DNA of 64,000 nt, taken from NCBI GenBank assembly GCA_019022655.1, contig JAFJYI010000014.1:5766001-5830000 (forward strand). The letters run 5' to 3'. The position numbers and the translations under genes were made by a program. This document shows, in pieces, positions 1 to 11,900 of the stretch. Origin of the DNA: Acacia acuminata (lineage: Eukaryota > Streptophyta > Magnoliopsida > Fabales > Fabaceae). The notes under the pieces were generated by a model, which was not told the origin of the DNA, searched no databases, and worked only from the letters and a program-made list of their open reading frames with translations. Positions within the stretch are counted from its first letter, which is position 1. The number at the start of each line of letters is the position of its first letter.

Positions 1-28
1 GTTTTATCGCCAGACAGAGATCTTTGGA

Positions 29-1058
29 ATGATTTTGTTAGTGGTATATGTTGATGATATTGTTATTACGGGTAGCAATGCTTTGGGAATCTCATCACTT
101 AAGGCCTTCCTCAATTCTCATTTCCAAACAAAGGATTTGGGTCCTTTGAAGTACTTTCTTGGGATAGAAGTTATGAGAAGTAAGAAAGGCATCCTTTTGA
201 CACGGAGGAAGTATGTTCTTGATCCGTTAAAAGAACCGGGAAACTCGGGCAAAGACCGAGTAGCGTTCCCATGATTCCTAATCCCTTCTTGGACATGGAT
301 GACCGCATACCGTTTGATGAGCTACCTGAGGATGTACGAAAGAAAGTTGATCCAAAAAAGATCAAGACATTTGCCTATCCTGAGAGATATCGTAGGCTAG
401 TTGGGAAATTGAACTATCTTACGGTAACCCGCCCGATGTGACCTTTCCGTTAGTGTGCTTAGTCAATTCATGACTGCACCAACCGTTGCTCGGTGGGAAG
501 CTTTGGAGCATGTCTTATATTATTTGAAGGGCTCACCAGGTCGTGGTATTCTCTATACGAATCATGGCCACAACAAGATTGAGTGTTTCGTGATGCGAGA
601 TCATGCGGGGTCACAAAGCTACCCGAGAAGATCCACCACGGGATATTGTGTGTTTGTTGGTGGAAATTTAGTATCGTGGAAGAGTAAGAAGCAAGATGTG
701 GTTTCAAAGTCGAGTGCGAAAGCGAGTATAGAGCCATGTCTCAATCTACACAAGAGATTGTGTGGCTTCACCCGTTAATGAAGGAGGTTGGTCTTGCCAC
801 GTTGTTACCGCGAAGTTGTGGTGTGATAATAAAGCCGCTCTACACATAGCCTCCAACTCCGTGTTTCATGAACGTACGAAACACATTGAAATTGATTGTC
901 ACTTTGTACGCGATAAGATCAAGGAGAACTTTGTGTCCACCGGGCATGTGCGATCTAGTGACCAATTGGGTGACCTTCTAACGAAAGCTTTAAGTGGGAC
1001 TAGGGTTGAATATCTTTGTAACAAGTTGGGCTTGATTAATATCTATGCTCCAACTTGA
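29..1058 (+). pseudogene. copia pol fragment (RT C-terminal part and RNase H), frameshifted
   Basis: This encodes the C-terminal half of a Ty1/copia polyprotein. The RT catalytic motif YVDDIVITG is near the start (codons from position 29), followed by the RT tail. The frame breaks near 245, near 455 and near 740. The last open piece (762-1058) carries the RNase H part with LWCDNKAALHIASN and the tail TGHVRSSDQLGDLLTKAL, ending just before the polypurine tract. Single-base losses account for most breaks when compared with the 11.3-12.3 kb copy. The family reverse-transcribes and copies the element RNA in virus-like particles. This copy cannot make such a product. Confidence 0.92.
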
Positions 1059-1064
1059 GGGGAG

Positions 1065-1284
1065 TGTTAGGAAATATATATTTTAGGAAGTATATTATAT
1101 TAGGAAAGATATTATAGAGACAATCAGGGATTATAGTAATTAGGGAATCAATCTACATAATGAGTCATTATGTCTCATTAACTCTCCTATTCCCTCTCTT
1201 TTGTATAAATACCCTATACTATGTACATGAATAGACAAGCAATTGAGATTATATTTCTCCTCTCTCTCTCTCTCTAATTCTACA
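1065..1284 (+). repeat. 3' LTR of the copia fragment
   Basis: The LTR is 220 bp, starts TGTTAGGAAATA and ends TTCTACA, right after the purine tract GAGGGGAG. A TATA-like box (TATAAATACC) lies near 1,204. It is the same family as the 202-bp LTRs at 8,068 and 12,343, but contains an extra partial duplication of its first 20 bases and many substitutions, so it is older. Confidence 0.92.
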
Positions 1285-1326
1285 GTGGCAAAGTTGGTTA
1301 ACAAAGTGTTGTAAATATCTTGAAAT

Positions 1327-1553
1327 AGTAGTTTTTTGGATTAAATTATCCAAGTGTGGAATTTGTTAAAACTTGTTGTCATTTGCTAAATAGGTATAAT
1401 GAATAGCTAACATGAAGTGCAGTGAATAGCCCATGGTGTAAAATGGATATTTACTAGTTACCACACTTTATAAGCTATTTACTACATTTGATTAGCAAAT
1501 ACAACATGTTTTAAGAGGTGCCACTTTTGGATAATTTAATCTAAAAGACCACT
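1327..1553. mobile_element. MITE-like inverted-repeat element
   Basis: The left end AGTAGTTTTTTGGATTAAAT and the reverse complement of the right end AGTGGTCTTTTAGATTAAAT match over about 55 bases, including ATTAAATTATCCAA and the stretch around TTAAAACWTGTTGT. There is no coding capacity. I did not find a clean target duplication, so the superfamily is left open. Confidence 0.6.
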
Positions 1554-1747
1554 GCTTCTGTTTCAGAACAATTACAGCACTTCATTAGCTGTTTACTACA
1601 TTTCATTACCCAAATTTGCCACAAAAAAATCCTGACCACCAACGCTTGAGCTCTGGTGGCCGGCCGTCAGCGGGGTGGTTGTCGTTGTCGACCGCTAGTG
1701 GGGGGTCACCACTGGCAAGGGGTGCTGAAGAGACATTTTTTTAAGGA
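1554..1747. other. non-coding interval, GC-rich patch
   Basis: No gene is seen. Positions 1,640-1,720 are much richer in G+C than their surroundings. This probably belongs to an unrecognised repeat. Confidence 0.3.
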
Positions 1748-2100
1748 AGGATTAGTAACATTTTCTAATTCCTTTTTGGTACATACGGACTGATGACTTG
1801 GGATGATGCAAATTGAAATCATTGATTTGTCTTTTTGATATTTCCAATGTATTTTTGTGAAGGATTAGTAACATTTTCAAATTCCTTTTTGGTACATGTG
1901 GACTGATGATTTGGGATGATACAAATTGAAATCATTGATTTGTCTTTTTGATATTTCCGATGTATTTTTGTGAAGGATTAGTAACATTTTCAAATTCCTT
2001 TTTGGTACATGCGGACTGATGATTTGAGATGATGAAAATTGAAATCATTGATTTTTTTGTTTTTGTTTTTTTTGTTTAATATTTCCAATATATTTTTGTG
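1748..2100. repeat. tandem repeat, 113-bp unit, three copies
   Basis: Units start at 1,748, 1,861 and 1,974, each opening AGGATTAGTAACATTTTC and holding CATTGATTTGTCTTTTTGAT. Copies 1 and 2 differ at a handful of sites. Copy 3 has a T-rich expansion near 2,050. Confidence 0.9.
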
Positions 2101-2400
2101 GGATTTTTCCATTTAATTTTTCTAGCTAGAATCAACATAGAAATATTAAAATGAATACAGACATAAGTGTTACTTACTGTATGAGCTAGAAAGAAGTGAA
2201 GCCTCCATAACTCTCATAAATTCATCATCCTGAAGGGGCATGTGCTTGGACATGTCCGTTTCATTCAAGACACTTGAACTTAGGATTGTCACAAGCCTAT
2301 ATGCCCTTTATTTTTCCTATTTTTTCTAAATGTGGGACTTCTTTCAAGGTTTTGTCTCTGACATCAATGCTTGTAATGCATTGAGTTTCCTGAGTAATTT
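2101..2400. other. non-coding; segment shared with 14,620-14,760
   Basis: Positions 2,120-2,240 are clearly homologous to 14,620-14,760 (both hold AACATAGAAATATTAAA and AAATTCATCATCC). Gene A lies next to this segment, so it is probably CNL 3' flanking DNA that was duplicated with the gene cluster. Confidence 0.5.
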
Positions 2401-3230
2401 GTACCTGCTTTCTCATTATCTAACATTTGTAGCAACCGCTGAGGAGTGATAGTGGAAGCGATATTGAGTCCTGGGCATTGTTGCACTAGAAGGTATCTCA
2501 AAGTTCGCAAGTCAATCCATTGATCTCCTGTACTGAGTTTGGGTAGTTACCAGAGTATTATATATTCCAAATTTGGAATTAGATTCTCCTTTCCGATCTC
2601 TCTTGTCTCTCGTTCGTCTCCAAATACTCTCTACTTCTGATGCTTCATGTATTAATAAGATCCTTAGTTTGGGAAGCGCATGACATGGGAGAGATAGGAA
2701 ATACTTGTTTCAACTTATGGCAATGTCTGATGAAGATTGCTATTAGATTTGGGAAGACAAGTTGATGAGGATTCGACGGACTTGGACTTTCTTCAATTAT
2801 TTCCTTCAATTCCTTGTATTTCCTGATGTTGAGTTCCTTCGATTGTTGCAGGTTTCTTGAGACGGATGCTGGAAAGATCACTTTCAAATTTCTGCATTCT
2901 TGTATTATTAACTTGCCAAGATTTGGAAGGAGGAAAAAGTTTTTGGGACCCCTACATATATGCCTCAACCCTGGTAGCTCATGCAATCGAAGGTACTGTA
3001 AGCTTGTGTTCACTTGTTGTTCAGTATCAGAAAGCCCTTCTCCATCAAAAATAACTTCTATTTTAGTGTTTTGCACAAGAAGTGATTGCAAAGTTTCCAA
3101 TGGAGTCACCGCTGCCTTATGTAGTTCCTGCAAAGTGGTAAAAAATTAAATGAAACAAGAAGAAAGAAATGGAAAAATGTACAAGATCTGGATATTTATG
3201 AAATAGTGCAACTCATTATTTGTCTTTCAG

Positions 3231-3675
3231 GAGGCACAAAACCCATCTTGGGTGATATACTTGTTATCGGAGGGACCATTTTCTATGCAATGAGTAATGT
3301 TGGTGAGGTACCTATTTCAGTTTACTTATGTCTGCATCATTATGGATTTTCCAGTGTCTAGGATTTGAGTAAAGTTGGACTCACTTGGATTTCTTCATGC
3401 AAAATGTAGGAATTTTGTGTTAAGAAAAAAGATCTTGTTGAAGTAGTTGCCATGATTGGTGTTTACGGATTCTTAGTCACCATTGTTGAAGCGTATCCTT
3501 CTTGTTCATCTCTGTCACAACTCATCCGAGTTTGGCCTCTGTGTGTGTGAAGGATGTTTATGTATCTATTGTATTTCATAATTTGTGTACGAAAGTATAT
3601 TCCTTCATTCTATAATCTTTCAGATCCATTATGGAATTGAAGTCTGTGGAATCTGTTGCATGGTCTACTGATTTG
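3231..3675 (+). pseudogene. three-exon fragment of an SLC35F-type (DUF914) transporter gene
   Basis: Three exons read in one frame on the plus strand, antisense to gene A and inside its intron. They are 3,231-3,307 (acceptor TTTCAG, donor GTACCT), 3,410-3,492 and 3,624-3,675 (donor GTAAGT). They encode LGDILVIGGTIFYAMSNVGE, then EFCVKKKDLVEVVAMIGVYG, then ELKSVESVAWSTDL. This matches the conserved SNVxEE region of solute carrier family 35 member F proteins, multi-pass membrane carriers. Exon phases join correctly. No start, stop or other transmembrane exons are seen nearby, so this is a captured or transposed genomic fragment, introns included. Family call is from memory of conserved motifs. 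Confidence 0.82.
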
Positions 3676-4200
3676 GTAAGTAATATGAAATTCTCGTATC
3701 ATTAAAGATCCCAGTATTAATTTTGTTATAACTTTTATTCTATTTAAGAAGAAAAATAGGGAAAATTTCAATTTTAATCACTATTGCAAGATTTTTGGTA
3801 TCAACTGCAGAACACAGCATAAGTTGTGAGAAACACTGATAATACCTCTTAGTAAAATTCACTATATTTTTGGTATAAAGCAATATGAATGGAAAAAAGA
3901 CAACAAAGTGCAGATATTCCCAAACTTCAATGTATTTTTCCATAACCCTTTTGTCACATCTATGTTCATGTCACCCACTTTATAATGGTCAAATACCAAC
4001 CAGTTGACCATACTGCATGTGCAAGTTTGCCTACGTAAAGTTTCATATATAAACTGTTCTTTGTTCTTCTAATTATTTAATGATCATTGACCTTAAATCA
4101 ACGAATGCCCTCATTAAAAAATTTAAATCACAATGAACATGTATTGTACAAAAACTAGGTGATGTAAATATTGCGAACAATATTAAAGTTCTCAACAAAT
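3676..4200. other. gene A intron remainder, AT-rich
   Basis: No coding or element structure is recognised. The interval separates the SLC35F fragment from the donor site of gene A's large exon at 4,208-4,209. Confidence 0.4.
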
Positions 4201-4382
4201 GTGTGGTACCTCTGATGTCTCATAATCCTTTTGTCCCAAACCAGATCTAGCAATCCAGTAATTGATGGACCTGAGGTCTAATTGTGGACATCCTCCCAAG
4301 TACAAGCTTTTCAAAGATGGCCAAGCTGGATTATAATTGTCTGGACAAACACTGATGATATTTGGTGAGTTGTTGAGAGACA

Positions 4383-4924
4383 TGTCACGGCCTTGGACTT
4401 GCACACCCAAATACCGTGCCGGCCTTAGCTTGATCACCCCTCCCGATCTTGCTAAGTCAGCCGACTCCCCTCGAGTAGGCAAGGAAAGGCAAAGAACACA
4501 AGAACTCTTAGACAGAGAAAGAGAACTTAGAGAGAGAAGCTCTTGAAACAACAAATGCTTGAATTCCTGAGGATGGTTTACAAGTGAGGAGGGCTCTCCT
4601 ATATATAGCCTACCACCTTCTCAATGAACGGCTAGGATCGAAAACATCGTACGGTTGCAATTGGTTCTCTAGAACCTTCCCTACAAATATCAAGATATTT
4701 ACATATACCGCATGTGTAAGCGCTTAGCTCAGCGCTCTCTAGAATTCTCCACACAATTCTAGTATTATCTACACATATTTACAACATATAGATTTGAGCA
4801 TGTAAGCATTCCCGCAACGCCCTGTTTGCGTCTTCGTGCCGCCTGCATGTCCAAGTCCGAACCTCGAACCATAGAGAGTACCTTGTGCACGCAAAATATC
4901 CAGTGTTCCATATTGTGCGTGACA
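4383..4924 (+). mobile_element. solo LTR inserted in gene A's LRR exon
   Basis: A 542-bp insert interrupts sequence that is continuous in gene B (20,290-20,345). Its ends are inverted: TGTCACG at 4,383 and CGTGACA ending at 4,924, the usual TG...CA form. It carries a TATA box (CCTATATATAGCC) near 4,600. There is no internal retroelement domain. Flanks AGACA and AACAG are not identical, so the target duplication has decayed or the ends shifted by a few bases. The TIR-like 7-bp ends leave a small chance of a DNA element. Confidence 0.72.
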
Positions 4925-5463
4925 AACAGGTAGCTTAAAGCAGAAAACTCGATCATTTGAAAATTTTCTGAACTTGGATCTTCATGAATGGATTTACCAA
5001 ACACACTCTCAATTTATTAGCTCTCCTTATATCCAAAACCTCCAATTGTGTAAGGCTTTGAGAAGCGGTTATTGGCACTAAGTATTATAGCCGCTTGCAC
5101 TGATAGATTTGTTGTTTCTAGTTTTGGGAATGTCATATGATATTCATTATCAGCTGCAACTATTTCAATCACCTCATCTGTTATTATATTCTCAAGTGAT
5201 TGACAGCCACAAATATCCAGGACCTCCAAGTTTGCCAAAAGGCCCGGAGGAGGTTGACCATGACACAAAGTTTTCAAATTTGTCATCTCTTTGATAGTCA
5301 GGTGAGTCGATCTAGAGATGATTCCAACTTGACTCAAATGATTTGCAATGTCTACGACACATTCTATTTTGTCTTAAAAACAGAGTGAAAGTTGAGTCAA
5401 AGCATGCATACTTCCTATTGCTTGAAATACATCAGGGATTGTATTCTTACAGCTTTCATGAAT

Positions 5464-5484
5464 CCCCCCCCCCCCCCCCCCCCC
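5464..5484. repeat. 21-base poly-C tract
   Basis: An uninterrupted run of 21 C lies inside the decayed LRR exon of gene A. It is followed by a CA-rich stretch. Homology to gene B's LRR stops at this point and resumes near 5,600, so the tract marks a deletion or repair scar. Confidence 0.95.
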
Positions 5485-7466
5485 AAACACACACGCACAC
5501 ACAAAACAAAAGAAAAAACTGCTCTTTGCATCAGATCCTTAATTGGATGTAAGTCTCAAAATCTTCAACGTATAAACTTCTTGTAATAGGAAGTTTTTGC
5601 CGGTAAAAATCACCATAACAACCATTTATTTAGGAACAAGCAACGTAGATTGTTTACCACAGGGGGTAGCTTTGACTGTTGTAGAATTGATTGTTTATCA
5701 AAATTATTTTCATTTTCAAGAACCAAAACTTTGAGCTTCTTCATACATTCAAAAAAATCATTGGTTACATATATAGGGGTCTCAAACTTGATGGAGATGA
5801 AAAGAAACTCAAGTTTGGGACACACTACCTTATGTGAAATTTTATCCATTTTATTGATCCATAAATATCTCACCGTATCCCTCATAATGGGCTTGTTTGG
5901 GTTACCGATGGTAAAAATAACTTATAGTCAATCTGACTTATGGAAAAGTTAGATTGTGAAATGTGATTTATGACATTCTCTTGAAATGCATTTTCACCCC
6001 TCTCTTGCCCCACGATCAACTTAATTTGTTTCTTTGTTGCTATTCATAAGGCCACATCACGCACCAAGTCATGCATTGTGATAGAAGCCTCTCCACTAAC
6101 TTCAAGCAACAAATAACAATCTACAAGTTTTCTTTTTGCTCTGATCACTTGTTTTCTGGCCCTTTCATATGATTAAGCTTCAACTAGACCTAGCCCAATG
6201 CCATACATGACTAATTGATCAACAACAATTTCATAATTTTGTGGAAATAAAGCACACAACAAGAAGAGTAATTTGGCCACTTCATCCTTCAAATTATCAT
6301 AGCCTAATCGGAGGCATGCATAAGTGCCTATTAGGTTGTCTTCAATTTCCACCCAACTCGAATCTCTCAATGTCTCCAATGCTTCAACCCACTCAATTTG
6401 AGTTTTTTCCTTTAAAGTGTTGGCCACAGCAGCAATCGCAATAGGTAAACCATCACATTGTTCTGTAATTTCTTGTGCCAAGCCTTTCAAAGTATTAGAG
6501 TTGTCATCAAAGGTCCCAGCATGTTTTTGAAATAGGGTCCATGCTTCATTCTCATCTAAACCGTTTATGGAAATGGTTTGTTTGCTATTCATCAATCTAC
6601 ATACATCAAATTTTCGTATTGTTATAAGAGTATTGCACCCAAATTCATTTTCAGCATCATGAAGCCCTATGGCTTTGAAATCAAGCATTGCCCACACATC
6701 ATCCAAAATTATCAAAAAACTGTTTCTACTTCTCAATCTCAAGAACACTCGTCTAGCTCTCCCTGATTCCTCTTTCTCCTTTTAATTCCAAACTTAGTTT
6801 CCCTGCAATCTGCCCTTGAATTTTCTTAACATCAATGACATTAGACATAACGAGAAAGACAACTTTGTCAAGAAATTGCTCTGCTTCTTCACCCACTTGC
6901 TTTGCCAACGTGGTTTTGCCACATCCTCCCATTCCATGCAATCCAATCATGTGAACTTTATCATCTTTGAATGCCTCCAAAAATTCATTAGATGCCCTCT
7001 GTCTACTGTCAAAGTGTAGGAAATCTTGTGAAGCAAAATAGTTCATGCCTACAAGTGTAGCGAGCCGAGAGAACTGAGGGAATTCAACTTCACAATGCCT
7101 TCTTCATTGCTTTTCTCTTCAAGCTGCTTGGCAAAACTATAATGCCTGACAAAGTTAGGACAAAGCAGAAAACAAGGTGTCTTCTTTCTTTTTATTGCAT
7201 TTTCTTCTAACTCAACCACTTTTGCTATTCAACAGTCTGCCTTGTATAATCATTTCTCAACATCATCGACAACCTTTTCAGTTTTCTTGGCTGATTCTGT
7301 AGCACGATCAATAACACTTTCAACTTTTGATTGCAGGTTCTCTTTTTGCCTTTTGAAGCTCTTGCACGTGCCTGTTGGAGCAAAGTGAATAACGAGTTTG
7401 ATCTATTGCTGCATCCACTAACTTCCTCACTATTTCAGCCACAATAGCGATACCAACGTCCGCCGT

Positions 7467-8047
7467 TGAAAGCAAATCAATCCAATCAAGGTTTGGTATC
7501 TGAGAGTAAAATTTTTCACTGTAGTAACATCATTCCTGTGTATATTTGAAATTCATGCATGTTATGTTCTTGAGGAGGAGGATTATATTTTTTAATAAAA
7601 AATAAAGATATATGAAAGTATAAAAGTATGAAAAGGTAGGGACTAGTGAAACTGAGCAATTGAAGGTCAAATGAAAAGTTGAGACACTAATAAAGGATAA
7701 TACACCAGATCAAAACATTGTATTAAGAATGTTTTACCTGTAACTTTGTGAGGAAATTAAGCAAAAGATGGGACTGATTATGATTCTTCTCCAACCTGCT
7801 TGCAGCAATGAAAAAGAAAAAAAGAATATAAATAGAACAAAAAATATCAGCTACTTCTTACACTTTGAGATAATTAATAGCTATCTCAAATTTTCTGTCC
7901 CGCAACTAGTAATGAGTGAAAAAACACAAAATAAGAAACAAGGCATGGCTGAATTTGCAAAATCTAAGACAACTTTACCTCTCTTTCTCAGAGATTTCAA
8001 TTTCCTTGTTACCCACGAACACAAACACTACTTTCCTGTTCTAAGCT
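7467..8047 (-). promoter_or_regulatory. upstream/5' leader region of gene A
   Basis: Positions 7,738-8,040 match the region 24,870-25,140, which lies 1.8-2.0 kb upstream of gene B's start codon. Both hold AACTTTGTGAGGAAATT and AAGAAACAAGGCATGG. The homologous stretch upstream of gene C is 53,090-53,350. The conservation among the three upstream regions suggests spliced 5' UTR or promoter sequence. No start codon of gene A survives downstream. Confidence 0.6.
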
Positions 8048-8067
8048 CTGACATATTTGTTGAAGCG
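8048..8067 (-). pseudogene. distal scrap of truncated CNL first exon, left of copia
   Basis: These 20 bases continue, on the minus strand, the CNL exon that starts at 12,696 and is split by the copia element. They encode the equivalent of the RFNKYV segment of gene B. At about 8,048 the exon joins abruptly to gene A's upstream region, so the copy was truncated here before or after duplication. Confidence 0.65.
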
Positions 8068-8269
8068 TGTTAGGAAATATATTATATTAGGAAAGATCTT
8101 ATGCATAAAATCAGCGATTATAGCGATTAGGGAATCAATCTCAATGATGATTCATTAACTCTCATTAATTCTCTTATTCTCTCTCTTGTGTATAAATATC
8201 TCATACAATGTACATGAATATACAAGCTTTTCAGATTATATTTCCCTTTTCTCTCTCACTAGTTCTACA
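8068..8269 (+). repeat. 5' LTR of the young copia element
   Basis: 202 bp, TGTTAGG...TTCTACA. A TATA box (TGTATAAATATC) lies near 8,189. Compared with the 3' LTR there are two substitutions (A/C near 8,108 and A/T near 8,258). Confidence 0.97.
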
Positions 8270-8281
8270 TGGTATCAGAGC
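8270..8281 (+). other. primer binding site for initiator tRNA-Met
   Basis: TGGTATCAGAGC follows the 5' LTR directly. It is the standard plant copia site complementary to the 3' end of initiator methionine tRNA, where minus-strand synthesis starts. Confidence 0.95.
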
Positions 8282-8972
8282 AATCAGGTTCGACGGCCTG
8301 AATTTCTTTTTTCCGGCGAGTTTGCTGTCTGTTTCCGGTGACAGTGAGAGAGAGAGGTAGAGTTAGGATTCTGTGCTCCGCTGCTTGTTCACGTCCACGC
8401 GCCGGCCCAACGTCCTCCCCACCCTCCGATCGGCGGACGCCAGAAGTTTGGTGTCCATCCGACACCGGCACGACGGCGCGTGGGCTTCACGCGCTCTCAG
8501 GCAGTTACACAGAGGCGGCGCGTGGTGGCGCGTGGTGACTCTGTTTCGCCGGCGACTCCCTGGTTCGGTCTTCTCGTCTCATTTCCGGCCTGATCCCTGA
8601 ATTTTTCCGTTTTTGGTCACTGTTTGAATTTTTCCGGCGAGCTTCCGGTGACTATTTGCCCTTTCCGGCGAGTTTCTTCGTCGCCTTTTCTGCTGTTTGC
8701 TTTTCTGGGAACGACTTGCTGCCCTCGTCTTGACCCAGGTTGTTTCTTTTTTTTTTGGGGTGCTCATCTAGCCCTATGCCCAGTTCTATTTGATCTACTG
8801 TTTGCTTGGCTTGCTCGTTTCTTTTGGGGGACTTGTGTTTGTAGTCTCGGTTTGGTCCTTGTGTGACCTGTTCGTCTTTGTCTCTAGTTCTCTTTGGTGA
8901 TATTCTTCCTGGCTGGTCTCTTGCTTCGAGAGCTTGTTGTGAAACTCAACTTATTTTCTTTGGTGAAGATCA

Positions 8973-11900
8973 ATGGCTGAATCTACGTCTAGTTCTCCTG
9001 TTGCTCTTGGTACAGGTAATATTGCTTCTAGTCTTGCTACTTCTTCCTTGAAGTGGATCATCGATTCGGTGCTACTCGATCATATGACAGGTAACCACCA
9101 TTTGTTTTCTTCGTATACGCCTTTTGCCAATCCCTCTAGTATCACACTTGCCAATGGTTCTTATTCTCATGTTATTGGCTCCGGCACTGTTGAACCTACT
9201 CCGTCTATACCCTTATCCCATGTCCTTAATGTCCCTGACCTTACATTTAATCTTTTGTCTCCTAGCAAGCTCACTCGACAATCAAATTGTTTCATTACTT
9301 TATTTTCTGACCATTGTCTGATTCAGGATCTTACGACGAAGGGAGTTATTGGTAGGGGCTATGAATCTGGTGGCCATTACTTCCTTGAGGATCAGGTACC
9401 GCGTTCAGTTGCTTGCTCTGGTGGTTCATCCCCTTTTGAGGTTCATTGTCGTTTAGGTCATGTGCCCTTATCTTCTTTGAAGAGGATGTATCCTCAATTC
9501 CATCATGTGTCATCTTTAGAATGTGAGTCATGTCAGTTTGCTAAACATCACCGTGTTCACCTGGCACCTCGAGTTAATAAACGAGCTGCGTCTCCCTTTG
9601 ATTTAGTCCATTCTGATGTTTGGGGTCCATGTCTGTCGAGTCCAAGCCTGGTTTTAGGTACTTTGTCACTTTTGTTGATGATTTCTCTCGTACTACCTGG
9701 TTGTATTTAATGAAAAATCGTTCGAGTTGTTCTCTCATTTTTGCAATTTCTCGTTTGAAATCAAAACTCAGTTTGGTGTGTCTGTCAAAACCTTACGGAG
9801 TGACAATGCTAAAGAATACTTTTCTGCCCAATTTCAAACCTATATGCTCCAGCATGGCATGCTTCATCAGTCCTCTTGTCCAGATACACCATCTCAAAAT
9901 GGTGTTGCAGAACGTAAGAACCGACACTTATTAGAAGTCGCTCGGGCTCTCATGTTTCAAATGAATGTTCCTAAACCTTTTTGGGCTGACGCCGTGTCTA
10001 CTGCGTGCTTTCTTATCAATCGTATGTCCCCTCTTGTCCTCAAAGGTGCCACTCTATACACTACCTTGTTTCCTTCCAAACCCCTGTTTCTTGTTGACCC
10101 TAAAATCTTTGGTTGTGTCTGTTTTGTTCGTGATGTTCGACCCACTGTTACCAAACTTGATCCTAAGTCTCTTAGGTGTGTCTTCCTTGGGTATTCTAGG
10201 GTTCAGAAAGGTTATCGGTGCTACTCTCCCACTCTTCGGCGTTATCTTGTGTCTATAGATGTCACATTCCATGAGTCAACTTCGTTTTTTCCCGTCTCTA
10301 CTCCAGCCCCATCTCCTGTCTCTACCGATGACACTTCCGGTCTTGATGATCTCTTGGTTTATAGAGTTCAATTACCACCAGTGCAAGACACTGACTCGGC
10401 ACCTGCTAAACCACCTATCCATCATGTTTATCGGAAACGCCCTAGGGCGAGTAATGTTATTGAACAGGTTCAGGACCCACCAATGACTGCTTCGATGTCT
10501 GATCCGATATCAATTCCTTCCGCTCCTACTTCTGAACCAGCACCAGTGCCTGATATTCTTGATACTCCTGATCCTTCTACTTCTAACTCTGACCCAGACA
10601 TAGTGTCGGATCCTCCTGATGACTTGCCGATTGCCTTGCGCAAAGGTAAGCGTACTTGCACTTATCCTATTTCTTCCTTTGTTTCCTATAACCATTTGTC
10701 TCCTCCATCCTGTTCCTTCATAACATCTTTAGACTCTCTCACCGTTCCCACTACTCTCCAACAAGCCTTAACCCATCCTGGTTGGCGTGCTGCGATGGGA
10801 GATGAAATGGTGGCCCTTGATAAGGCTGGTACCTGGAAACTCGTTGATTTGCCTCTTGGTAAGAAAGCTATCGGATGTAAGTGGGTGTTCACAATCAAAA
10901 CGAAGGCTGATGGCACCTTAGAACGGTTGAAAGCTCGGCTGGTTGCCAAGGGTTATGCTCAGACCTATGGTGTTGACTATTCGGAAACCTTCTCTCCTGT
11001 GGCAAAACTATCGTCTGTTTGTCTCTTCATTTCTATGGCCGCCAATTATGGTTGGGATCTTCATCAGTTGGATGTTAAGAATGCGTTCTTGAATGGTGAT
11101 CTGCTTGAGGAAGTATACATGGAGCAACCACCTGGTTTTGTTGCTCAGGGGGAGCGTGGGAAGGTATGCCATCTTCAAAAGTCTCTATATGGCTTGAAAC
11201 AAAGTCCTCGTGCTTGGTTTGACAGGTTTAGCTCTGTGGTTAAGAAATTTGGTCTGAATCAAAGTAAGTGCGACCATTCGGTGTTTTATCAACACACAGA
11301 TGCTGGGATGATTCTGCTGGTAGTATATGTTGATGATATCGTCATTACGGGTAGCAATGCCTTGGGAATCTTATCACTGAAGGCCTTTCTCAATTCTCAC
11401 TTCCAAACAAAGGATTTGGGTCCTTTAAAGTACTTTCTTGGGATAGAGGTTATGAGAAGTAAGAAAGGCATCCTTTTGACACAGAGGAAATATGTTCTTG
11501 ATTTGTTAAAAGAAACCGGGAAACTCGGAGCAGCACCGAGTAGTGTTCCCATGATTCCTAATCCCCTGTTGGACATTGACGACCGCATACCGTTTGATGA
11601 GCTACCTGAGGATATACAGAAGAAAGTGGATCCGGAGAAGATTAAACCATTTGCCTATCCTGAGAGATATCGTAGATTAATTGGGAAATTGAACTATCTC
11701 ACGGTAACTCGCCCTGATGTGACCTTTCTAGTTAGTATGCTTAGTCAATTCATGACTGCCCCAACCGTTGCTCAGTGGGAAGCTTTGGAACATGTCCTAT
11801 ATTATTTGAAGGGCTCACCTGGTCTTGGTGTACTCTATACGAATCATGGTCACAACAAGATTGAATGTTTTTGTGATGCAGATCATGCAGGGTCAAAGGC

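Larger units (their letters stand above)
1..1284 (+). mobile_element. 3' part of a decayed Ty1/copia element
   Basis: The stretch runs from the reverse transcriptase catalytic region through RNase H, the polypurine tract and a complete 3' LTR. It is clearly the same family as the fuller copy at 8,068-12,544, matching it from 11,281 onward, but carries many more small indels and a longer LTR. The 5' part lies outside the window, so no target duplication can be tested. Confidence 0.93.
2415..7466 (-). pseudogene. CNL disease-resistance pseudogene (gene A)
   Basis: This is a CC-NB-ARC-LRR receptor gene of the At4g27190/RPS2-like type. Such proteins are intracellular, bind ATP and sense pathogen effectors. 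Reading leftwards: a frameshifted coiled coil (7,050-7,466); NB-ARC with P-loop GMGGCGKTTLAKQV (6,753-7,046), kinase-2 LIILDDVW, CDGLPIAI and RNBS-D LFLLCALFP (6,173-6,748); MHDLV near 6,070; then LRRs at 5,600-5,890, 5,017-5,460 and 4,210-4,382. The large exon ends at a GT donor after 4,210, and a second LRR exon begins at 3,127 (acceptor TTTGCAG). Defects: a frameshift near 6,755, a deletion around the poly-C at 5,464, a 542-bp LTR in the LRR exon, no recognisable start codon, and losses near 2,560-2,640. Genes B and C are clear paralogues. Confidence 0.92.

Noticed and set aside
8338..8866. Several ORFs in the copia leader
   Set aside because: They lie in the untranslated leader between primer site and pol, in different frames, with repeated CCGGCGAG-type sequence and no family match.
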